From the NCBI GenBank assembly GCA_012974315.1, contig JAAXQI010000130.1, forward strand, positions 1-16,988: a DNA stretch of 16,988 bases, in the 5' to 3' direction. The position numbers and the translations under genes are program-made. The stretch comes from Desulfobacterales bacterium. Its GTDB lineage: Bacteria > Desulfobacterota > Desulfobulbia > Desulfobulbales > BM004. Position 1 is the first letter of the stretch. The number at the start of each line of letters is the position of its first letter. The notes under the pieces are model-generated. The model did not search any database, was not told where the DNA came from, and was given only the letters and a program-made list of their open reading frames with translations. This document shows, in pieces, positions 5,993 through 12,750 of the stretch.

Positions 5993-8297
5993 AAGATCAT
6001 TTATCAAATCCGCAGCTGCAACGAGTGCCGTAGCGACTGCAACTTCCCTGTTCCCCGGCATAAGCTTTGCCAGCTGGAAACAGTTGGAAGGCGCAACCGG
6101 GATGATCAGATGGGAAAAAGCACCTTGCCGTTTCTGCGGCACAGGTTGTGGTGTCCTTGTAGGTGTTTCCGGAGACCGGGCAGTGGCGGTAAAGGGTGAC
6201 CCTGCCTGCAGTGTCAACAAAGGTCTCTGCTGTGTAAAAGGGTACCATTCGGTCCAGGCCCTTTATGGCAAAGACAGACTCACCAAGGCCCAGGTCAGAA
6301 AAAACGGCAAGATGGTAGAGGTACCCATCCAGGAGGCCCTAGATATCATCGCTGCAAAGATGAAAGAGACCATTGATAAACATGGCAAAGATTCTGTTGC
6401 CATGTATGGCTCAGGCCAATGGACCATTCCCGATGGATATGTTGCCTCCAAGCTTTTCAAGGGCTGTATTGGTACCAATAACGTTGAAGCCAATGCAAGG
6501 CTCTGCATGGCCAGTGCGGTTACCGGCTTTCTAACATCATTTGGTGTGGATGAGCCCATGGGCTGTTACGAGGATATTGATTACGCCAATGTGTTCATCA
6601 CCTGGGGTAACAATATGGCAGAAATGCATCCTGTCCTTTTTTCCCGTATGCTGGCCCAGCGCAAACGCAGAAATGATGTGACGATCATTGATTTTGCCAC
6701 CCGTACAACCAGGACCAGCCAGGCGTCTGACAAATCCATCCTGTTCAAGCCCCAGACCGACCTGGCAGTGGCCAATGCCATTTGTTACGAGATCATCCGC
6801 AATGACTGGGTCAACTGGGATTTTGTCAACAAGCACGTGTCCTTCCACAAAGGCAAGACCAATATCGGTTACGGCCTGGAAGATAAATTCAAATTTAAAG
6901 ATAAAGCTGAAGGAATCGATTTTGAACAATTCAAGACATTCCTGAAGGACTACACCCCTGAGAAGGTGGAGAAGATGTCCGGTGTTCCGGCGCGGGATAT
7001 CAGGTATCTGGCCTCACTTTACGGTGACCCCACCAAGAAGGTAACTTCCTTCTGGTGCATGGGCATGAATCAGCATACCCGGGGAACCTGGATTAACAAC
7101 CTGGTCTACAACATCCATCTCCTGGTTGGTAAAATCTCAACTCCGGGCAACAGCCCGTTTTCACTTACAGGACAGCCAAGTGCGTGCGGTACGGTTCGCG
7201 AGGTAGGGACCCTGACCCACAAATTGCCGCACGGAGTGGTCATGAAACCCAAGGCCCGCGAATTGGCCGAAAAGATATGGGAGCTGCCTGCCGGTTCCAT
7301 TGATCCAAAACCCACCTACCATACGGTGGCAATGTTCCGCGCCCTTGACCGCGGTGATATCAGGTTCATGTGGATCCAGGTCACCAATCCAATGGTCACC
7401 ATGCCCAAGCTGAAACGCTACCGGGACGGTGCCCTTAAGGAGGACCGTTTTATCGTAGTCTCCGACGTCTATCCGACACCAACCACAGATGTTGCCGATG
7501 TCATACTGCCGGCTGCCATGTGGGTGGAGCAGGAAGGCATGTTCGGCAACTCAGAACGCCGTACTCAGCATTTTGATGAGATCGTCCCGCCCCCTGGTGA
7601 GGCCATGTCGGATACCTGGCAGATCATCGAGGTGGCACGTCGGCTGGGTTTCGAAAAACAGTTTCCCTGGAGCCAGGAGGAATATATCGGCAAGATATGG
7701 GAAGAGTACCGGCGCTTTCATGATTCCCCGAAACATAATATGGCTCCCTATAAGGTCCTTAAGGCCCGTTCAGGGGTGCAGTGGCCGTTTGTCAACGGCA
7801 AGGAAACCAGGTGGCGGTTCAATGCCAAACATGATCCGGCCTGTACCAGCGGGGAGGATTTTCATTTCTACGGCAAGAAGGACAACCGGGCCTGGATATG
7901 GGCCAGGCCTTACGAACCTGCAGCCGAATCGCCGGACCAGGAGTACAATTTCTGGCTCAATACCGGCCGGGTGATAGAGCATTGGCATACAGGCTCCATG
8001 ACCAGGCGGGTACCGGTGCTCCATAACGCCATGCCATCCGCTTATGTAGAGATCAATCCCGAGGATGCGGCTGATATGGGTATTGTCAATGGTGAGATGA
8101 TCAAGATCATTTCCAGAAGGGGTGAAGTAACCATGCCTGCCTCCATCAACGGCCGGGGAGTACCGACGCGTGGTCAGGTCTTTGTTCCTTTCTTTGATGA
8201 AAAATACCTGATCAACGAAGTGACACTGGATGCATTTTGTCCCATTTCAAAGCAACCGGATTATAAAAAATGTGCTGTTAAACTGGAGAAAGCCTAA
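5973..8297 (+). CDS. napA: NapA of module 1, periplasmic nitrate reductase catalytic subunit (short type)
   Basis: NapA reduces nitrate to nitrite at a bis-MGD molybdenum site in the periplasm. The 774-residue protein starts with a Tat signal (DRRSFIK) and a likely cleavage after SFA. The [4Fe-4S] ligands are Cys52, Cys55, Cys59 and Cys87. The molybdenum ligand is Cys178 in ARLCMASAV. The nitrate-reductase blocks GMNQHTRGTW and TGQPSACGTVREVGT are intact. Its length and the DVYPTPTTDVADVILPAAMWVE region are closer to the Desulfovibrio-type NapA than to the longer enterobacterial type. The fourth cluster cysteine is preceded by an extra Cys (GLCCVKGY). I chose ATG 5973 (20-bp overlap with napD, AGGGAG upstream); ATG 5979 (MKIDRR) is an equally good start. 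Nitrate is the likely substrate; another oxyanion cannot be excluded. Confidence 0.93.
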   Translation: MAMKIDRRSFIKSAAATSAVATATSLFPGISFASWKQLEGATGMIRWEKAPCRFCGTGCGVLVGVSGDRAVAVKGDPACSVNKGLCCVKGYHSVQALYGKDRLTKAQVRKNGKMVEVPIQEALDIIAAKMKETIDKHGKDSVAMYGSGQWTIPDGYVASKLFKGCIGTNNVEANARLCMASAVTGFLTSFGVDEPMGCYEDIDYANVFITWGNNMAEMHPVLFSRMLAQRKRRNDVTIIDFATRTTRTSQASDKSILFKPQTDLAVANAICYEIIRNDWVNWDFVNKHVSFHKGKTNIGYGLEDKFKFKDKAEGIDFEQFKTFLKDYTPEKVEKMSGVPARDIRYLASLYGDPTKKVTSFWCMGMNQHTRGTWINNLVYNIHLLVGKISTPGNSPFSLTGQPSACGTVREVGTLTHKLPHGVVMKPKARELAEKIWELPAGSIDPKPTYHTVAMFRALDRGDIRFMWIQVTNPMVTMPKLKRYRDGALKEDRFIVVSDVYPTPTTDVADVILPAAMWVEQEGMFGNSERRTQHFDEIVPPPGEAMSDTWQIIEVARRLGFEKQFPWSQEEYIGKIWEEYRRFHDSPKHNMAPYKVLKARSGVQWPFVNGKETRWRFNAKHDPACTSGEDFHFYGKKDNRAWIWARPYEPAAESPDQEYNFWLNTGRVIEHWHTGSMTRRVPVLHNAMPSAYVEINPEDAADMGIVNGEMIKIISRRGEVTMPASINGRGVPTRGQVFVPFFDEKYLINEVTLDAFCPISKQPDYKKCAVKLEKA

Positions 8298-8950
8298 TGA
8301 ACAGATCAGAGAGAAATACCAGCAGGATCAAGCTGGGATTTGCCGCTTTCTGCCTCTCCTGGGTTTTGTTGGCGCTGCCGGCAGTTGCAGCAGACAACAT
8401 TCCTTACGGTTTTGATTCAGGCGGCGAAAAGATATTTACCCGGTATAATGAAACCCCTTTTTCTGCCATGTCCGGCACAGATGGCAGAAGGAATCTTAAT
8501 TCGTTCTATGAACTGCGCCAATATCCCGGTTCACCGCCGCGAATCCCCCATAAGGTTTTTCCATCCTTTTCAGGGGAGCAGGCAGACTGTATCGCCTGCC
8601 ATGGCAGGGGTGGCTATGACGTGGAGCAGGATACCTATGTGCCGGTTACACCCCATCCCGAGAACGAACTTTGTTATCAATGCCACGTACCCAAGCTGAC
8701 AGATGAACTTTTTGTGGGAACCAACTGGTTATCGATTCCACCGCCGAAACTTGGCAACTCCCAGCTTGGTGGTTCGCCTCCACCGATCCCTCACAGTCTG
8801 CAGTTGCGGGGTGATTGTATTGCCTGTCATACCGGGTCGGGTGCCGTGGCTGGGATACGGGTAGATCATGGTTCGCGGGGTAACTGCCGGCAATGTCATG
8901 TGGAGTTTTTAGCTACTGAACCAGCCCTGGAATTCACCAGAAATAAATGA
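8297..8950 (+). CDS. tetraheme cytochrome built of two NapB-like diheme halves
   Basis: The product is probably the electron donor to the module 1 NapA. It is a 217-residue exported protein with a Sec signal (hydrophobic 12-31, cleavage near AVA/AD). It has four CxxCH motifs (98, 126, 174, 197). NapB is normally a diheme protein with the order IPH, CxxCH, a second His, CxxCHVP. That order occurs twice here: PPRIPH, CIACH, TPH, CYQCHVP (79-132) and PPPIPH, CIACH, VDH, CRQCHVE (161-203). The second half is shorter. The start codon overlaps the napA stop by one base (TAATG), so translation is coupled. The NapB relationship is my reading of motif order; overall identity is low and a generic multiheme label is the alternative. 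Confidence 0.8.
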   Translation: MNRSERNTSRIKLGFAAFCLSWVLLALPAVAADNIPYGFDSGGEKIFTRYNETPFSAMSGTDGRRNLNSFYELRQYPGSPPRIPHKVFPSFSGEQADCIACHGRGGYDVEQDTYVPVTPHPENELCYQCHVPKLTDELFVGTNWLSIPPPKLGNSQLGGSPPPIPHSLQLRGDCIACHTGSGAVAGIRVDHGSRGNCRQCHVEFLATEPALEFTRNK

Positions 8951-8969
8951 TCAGGATGATGGAACAGTT

Positions 8970-9584
8970 ATGAATATCCTCACCTTACGTTTTGCTTTTC
9001 TTCTCCTGCCGGCAGTCATGCTTCTGAACAGCCAGCTGGCAATCGCCAGCCAGGACTCAGTCCTGGATCGCATTCATGCAGCCGACCAGCCGTTTGACAA
9101 CATGCAGATTGAATCCGCCCATCAGCTGCCGGTGAAGACGGTACTGGCAAAAGAGTCTTACCAGGGGGGAACATTCAGGGTCCTTGCCCGCAAGGATGCC
9201 ATAAGCCGTTACCGCTGCAGTGTTTGTCATACCAAGAAAACACCGCAGGCCAGGGACGGAGCCCTTCTCACTCATGGTGATATCACAATCAACCATGGTG
9301 AGGGTAAGAATGAACTTGCCTGTATCGAATGTCATGACCGCCAGGATCGCGATTTCCTGGTGGATATGCAGGGGGTGAAAATTGATTTTGATCACAGCTA
9401 TCAATTATGCGGCCAATGTCATTTTCGTCCGAAACGGGACTGGCTGGGCGGCGCCCACGGTAAACGTGTGACTTACTGGGCCGGGGAAAGGGTGGTAATG
9501 AACTGCACCAGTTGCCATGACCCGCATTCTCCTGCCTTCAAAACAAAAATGCCAGAGACGTATTCTCTGCCCTTAGACGAATAG
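8970..9584 (+). CDS. periplasmic tetraheme c-type cytochrome (cytochrome c3-like)
   Basis: This 204-residue exported cytochrome has a Sec signal (about 7-27, LAIAS near the cleavage site) and four CxxCH motifs at 83, 118, 147 and 179. The C-terminal half (CGQCHF ... GAHGKRVTYWAG ... CTSCHDPHSPAF) resembles multiheme cytochromes found beside NrfC/NrfD- or alternative complex III-type modules. It lies between the NapB-like cytochrome and the iron-sulfur/NrfD genes, so a relay from the membrane complex to NapA is likely. It could play the part that NapM or NapC plays in Desulfovibrio, but it has no membrane anchor and is not obviously a NapC homologue. GGAA at 8961-8964 lies 5 bases before ATG. 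I do not recognise a specific gene name. Confidence 0.85.
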   Translation: MNILTLRFAFLLLPAVMLLNSQLAIASQDSVLDRIHAADQPFDNMQIESAHQLPVKTVLAKESYQGGTFRVLARKDAISRYRCSVCHTKKTPQARDGALLTHGDITINHGEGKNELACIECHDRQDRDFLVDMQGVKIDFDHSYQLCGQCHFRPKRDWLGGAHGKRVTYWAGERVVMNCTSCHDPHSPAFKTKMPETYSLPLDE

Positions 9585-9592
9585 GGAGCGCT

Positions 9593-10555
9593 ATGGATCA
9601 CGGAAAGAAAAAAAATGCTCCGTTAAAAAAAGCCGGACCCCTGGAAAATAAATGCACCCGCAGGTCCTTTCTGAAGGGCGTTTCTATTGCCGCTGCTGCC
9701 GGTTCAGCCGGACTGGTCACCGGAGGATGCGGTAGTGTTGCCTCTTCCGAGGAGGCGAAGCTTAAGTGGGATGAGTTCTTCAAGAAGAACTACAGGTTAA
9801 TGACCCAGGAGGAAAAGGACGCTACTGTTGCCCGTCTGGAAAAGCTCGCCAAGTTGCGGTATGGATTGGACGTCCAGGTGTCCAACCAGGAACCCCTCGA
9901 CAATGTTCTGTATGGATATGCCTTCAATATAACCCGCTGCAAAGGTTACATGGACTGTGTTGAGGCCTGTGTCCAGGAAAATAACCTGGATCGGCAGTCA
10001 AAGACCCAGTACATCCGTATCTTTGAAATGGATTCAGGGCAACTGGACCCTACCTCAGGAGATGGCAAGTACTTTCATGAGGTCCCGGTGGAGGATAAAT
10101 TTTATATGGGTGTGCAATGCTTTCATTGTGAGAATGCCCCCTGCATCAAGGCCTGCCCCACCAAGGCCACCTGGCAGGAGCCGGATGGCATTGTTGTAGT
10201 GGACTATGACTGGTGCATTGGCTGCCGGTACTGTATGGCGGCTTGCCCGTATTGGGGGCGCCGGTTTAACTGGGGCGACCCTGTGGTGCCCAAAGAGGAG
10301 ATCAATACGAAGCAGCATTATTTGGGTAACCGCATGCGCTGGAAGGGGGTCATGGAAAAATGCACATTCTGTGTGCAGAGAACCCGGCAGGGTAAACTGC
10401 CGGCCTGTGTTGATGCCTGCCCCACCGGTTCAAGGGTCTTCGGCAACCTCCTCGATCCGGACAGTGAGATCCGTTTCGTCCTGAAGAACAAGAAGGTTTT
10501 CAGGTTCAAAGAGGAGTTGAATACCGATCCGAAATTCTGGTATTTCATGGATTAA
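9593..10555 (+). CDS. Tat-exported NrfC/PsrB-like multi-[Fe-S] ferredoxin subunit
   Basis: This 320-residue iron-sulfur protein should carry electrons between the NrfD-type membrane protein and periplasmic cytochromes. It has a Tat signal (CTRRSFLKG, 21-29) with a cysteine at 46 (TGGC) that might be lipidated, although the lipobox is poor. Four cluster motifs follow: C116/C122/C126; C176, C179, C184, C188; C208, C211, C214, C218; and C257, C260, C272, C276. The first motif has Tyr119 where the second cysteine of a standard CxxCxxCxxxC is expected, so it may bind a [3Fe-4S] cluster or be changed in another way. The family is that of NrfC, DmsB, PsrB and the ferredoxin part of alternative complex III. 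The gene is followed at 60 bp by its membrane partner, as in nrfCD and psrBC operons. Confidence 0.9.
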   Translation: MDHGKKKNAPLKKAGPLENKCTRRSFLKGVSIAAAAGSAGLVTGGCGSVASSEEAKLKWDEFFKKNYRLMTQEEKDATVARLEKLAKLRYGLDVQVSNQEPLDNVLYGYAFNITRCKGYMDCVEACVQENNLDRQSKTQYIRIFEMDSGQLDPTSGDGKYFHEVPVEDKFYMGVQCFHCENAPCIKACPTKATWQEPDGIVVVDYDWCIGCRYCMAACPYWGRRFNWGDPVVPKEEINTKQHYLGNRMRWKGVMEKCTFCVQRTRQGKLPACVDACPTGSRVFGNLLDPDSEIRFVLKNKKVFRFKEELNTDPKFWYFMD

Positions 10556-10615
10556 TGACATGGATGAATGCCACAAGATCAATATGTGTAAATGAAAAAT
10601 TCCAAGGAAAACGTG

Positions 10616-11860
10616 ATGACATCGAACCCTAAGAAAGGACTTATTGTTTTTTTCTCGGACTGCATCCGCTGGTCTCTGTCCGGGGGGGTAGTATTTTATA
10701 TTTACCTTGCCGTCCTTCTGGCTTTGATGGGAGCCGGAATATATGCCTATGGACACCAGTTCCGGGAAGGCCTGATTATAACCGGCATGTCTAACATTGT
10801 CAGTTGGGGGCTGTATATTTCCAACTTCACGTTCTTTGTGGGAGTGGCGGCGGCGGCGGTTATGCTGATCCTGCCGGCCTATTTATACAAGGATAAGGAT
10901 TTTCATGAAGTTGTCATTATTGGCGAAGGCGTCGCAGTTGGTGCCCTGGTGATGTGTCTTCTGTTCATTACGGTTGATATGGGCGGCCCCCTCAAGGTGT
11001 GGCACATGATCCCCGGCATCGGCCTGTTTAACTGGCCCTCATCTATTCTCACCTGGGATGTTCTGGTACTGAACGGCTATCTTGCATTGAACTCTCTGGT
11101 ACCTCTTTACATTCTGTACTGTAACTATCACGGCCGGAAACCGGTGGGTTGGAAATATATGCCCTTTGTCTTCCTGTCAATCTTCTGGGCTGTTTCCATT
11201 CACATGGTCACCGCTTTCCTTTACCAGGGATTACCGGCACGACCTTTCTGGAACAACCCTCTGCTCGGACCCCGCTTTCTGGCTTCGGCCTTTGCAGCCG
11301 GCCCCGCTGTGATCATGATGGTGCTCATCGCCATCAAAGAAAGTACAAAATATCCCATCGACACCACTATATTTTTCAAATTGAAGAGGATCATCGTGGT
11401 GGCTGCAGTGATCAATCTGGTGATGTTGTTTTCCGAGGTATTTAAGGAATTCTACACCTTCACCCATCACAGCCTTTCGGCCCAATATCTCTTCTTCGGC
11501 CTTGAGGGGCATGATTCTCTGGTGCCATGGATCTGGACGGCCATAGGCCTGAATATCCTGGGCACTCTGCTTTTTGCTTTTGCCCCGACCAAGAGCGGTT
11601 CGAGTTACCTGATGGTAGCAGCGGTCAGCCTGTTCACCGGCATCTGGATAGAGAAAGGTTTTGGTCTCATAATTCCGGGTTTGGTGCCTTCGCCCATGGG
11701 TGAGGTGGTCGACTATGCGCCCAGTTCTTTTGAAATTCTCATAACCCTTGGGGTGCTGGCAGCCGGAATGTTGGTGGTGACCTTTCTTATCAAGCCGGCC
11801 CTGGTCATTCTTTCCAGGTACAAGGAAGGGATCAAACAACCCGAAGCCGACGGCCTATAG
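10616..11860 (+). CDS. NrfD/PsrC-type integral membrane quinone-interacting subunit
   Basis: This 414-residue membrane protein of the NrfD/PsrC (polysulfide reductase NrfD) family exchanges electrons with the menaquinone pool and passes them to the NrfC-like partner encoded just upstream. About ten hydrophobic helices can be seen, beginning at FYIYLAVLLALMGAGIY and ending at ILITLGVLAAGMLVVTFLI. Conserved-looking loops include SWGLYISNF, PGIGLFNWPSSILTWD and SIHMVTAFLYQG. I chose ATG 10616 because AAGGAA (10604-10609) lies 6 bases upstream. The earlier in-frame ATG at 10592 lacks a ribosome-binding site and would add eight residues. The protein would replace NapC or NapGH as quinol dehydrogenase for the module 1 NapA; that role is inferred from gene order. 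Confidence 0.92.
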   Translation: MTSNPKKGLIVFFSDCIRWSLSGGVVFYIYLAVLLALMGAGIYAYGHQFREGLIITGMSNIVSWGLYISNFTFFVGVAAAAVMLILPAYLYKDKDFHEVVIIGEGVAVGALVMCLLFITVDMGGPLKVWHMIPGIGLFNWPSSILTWDVLVLNGYLALNSLVPLYILYCNYHGRKPVGWKYMPFVFLSIFWAVSIHMVTAFLYQGLPARPFWNNPLLGPRFLASAFAAGPAVIMMVLIAIKESTKYPIDTTIFFKLKRIIVVAAVINLVMLFSEVFKEFYTFTHHSLSAQYLFFGLEGHDSLVPWIWTAIGLNILGTLLFAFAPTKSGSSYLMVAAVSLFTGIWIEKGFGLIIPGLVPSPMGEVVDYAPSSFEILITLGVLAAGMLVVTFLIKPALVILSRYKEGIKQPEADGL

Positions 11861-11870
11861 GTAGATCTGC

Positions 11871-12446
11871 TTGAATCTTACTTCTTTTCTTGCTAATAAG
11901 TGTTTTGAGTACCTACTTAAGTGTGATGCTGAACAGGAAACAGAACAATCTTGTGTCCAGTTACAGTCATCATCCCAATCATCCCCCTCGTCACAATTCT
12001 CTATCAAGCCGCCCTGGTCTCTCAATAGTAAAACTTTCAGGTCATTGTGTAATGGCTGCGGGAATTGTATTTCAGCCTGTGAGAACTCCATTCTGGTCCT
12101 TAACAGGAAAGGCTATCCCCAGGTTGACTTCTCACGCGGCTCATGCAATTTCTGCGGCGCCTGCGCTAAAAGCTGTCCCCAGGAAGCGCTTCAGTACGAC
12201 CCTTCACTCCCTCCATGGGATATTCATGCAGATATAAATGGAAGATGCCTCATTAAAAATAACGTGATTTGCAGTACCTGTATCGAGCACTGTGATAAAG
12301 AGGCAATAGTAATCCCCCGGATAATTGATAAAGAAAAATTGCCCCGGGTCTTGGCCGATTCCTGTGATGGCTGTGGAGCCTGTTTTAAGGCATGTCCGGT
12401 TCATGCCATAGAAATTCGTCAACCAGAATATCAAGAGCAACCCTAA
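11871..12446 (+). CDS. napF: NapF, cytoplasmic ferredoxin-type protein of periplasmic nitrate reductase
   Basis: NapF is a cytoplasmic iron-sulfur protein that interacts with NapA precursor and is thought to help assemble its [4Fe-4S] cluster. The 191-residue product has four cysteine motifs: C60/63/66/70, C92/95/98/102, C126/134/137/141 and C165/168/171/175. Between them are the NapF-typical PPWS (47-50) before the first cluster, GYPQVDF (81-87), and CDGCGACFKACPV near the end. The reading frame has an in-frame TAG at 11862 and no ATG or GTG before the conserved part, so TTG 11871 is the only usable start; no good Shine-Dalgarno was seen. The N-terminal 45 residues are Ser/Gln-rich and lack the SRRxxL motif of enterobacterial NapF. 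It starts 10 bp after the NrfD-like gene. Confidence 0.85.
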   Translation: MNLTSFLANKCFEYLLKCDAEQETEQSCVQLQSSSQSSPSSQFSIKPPWSLNSKTFRSLCNGCGNCISACENSILVLNRKGYPQVDFSRGSCNFCGACAKSCPQEALQYDPSLPPWDIHADINGRCLIKNNVICSTCIEHCDKEAIVIPRIIDKEKLPRVLADSCDGCGACFKACPVHAIEIRQPEYQEQP

Positions 12447-12462
12447 CAAGTAAGGAGAGCCT

Positions 12463-12750
12463 ATGAATATTTCCAGTATAGTAGTGCATACACGCCAGCA
12501 GAACGCTGCTGTTTTGCAGGGTGAGTTGGCAAGTCTGTCCGGTGTGGATGTCCATGGAGTAAATGAGGACGGCAGAATTGTAATTACCATAGAAGATACA
12601 CCTGATAATTCCCCTGCAGATACTCTGATGAATGTGCAGAACATGCGGGGCGTACTGTCTGCTTCACTGATATATAATTACTGTGATGATGAGTTGATAT
12701 CACAAAAGAAAGACAAAAGGAGGGGAAGCGATGAAACTGAACAGGCGTGA
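12463..12750 (+). CDS. napD: NapD, signal-peptide chaperone of module 2 NapA
   Basis: This 95-residue protein is a typical NapD, which binds the Tat signal of NapA to stop export before cofactor loading. It opens with the family signature MNISSIVVHTR, contains GVDVHGVNEDGRIVITIE (26-43), and ends with MRGVLSASLIYNYCDDEL. GGAG at 12454-12457 lies 5 bases before ATG. Its last 20 bases overlap the start of the second napA. It is clearly closer to canonical NapD than the module 1 homologue, so the two chaperones probably serve different NapA precursors. Confidence 0.95.
   Translation: MNISSIVVHTRQQNAAVLQGELASLSGVDVHGVNEDGRIVITIEDTPDNSPADTLMNVQNMRGVLSASLIYNYCDDELISQKKDKRRGSDETEQA

Noticed and set aside
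7489..7974. 161-codon open frame on the + strand within napA of module 1
   Set aside because: It is an out-of-frame shadow inside a well-conserved NapA region with Arg/Pro-rich composition.
11231..11839. 202-codon open frame on the minus strand
   Set aside because: It lies wholly antisense to the NrfD/PsrC-type gene, has a Gln/His/Lys/Arg-rich composition typical of a shadow frame, and no recognisable domain.
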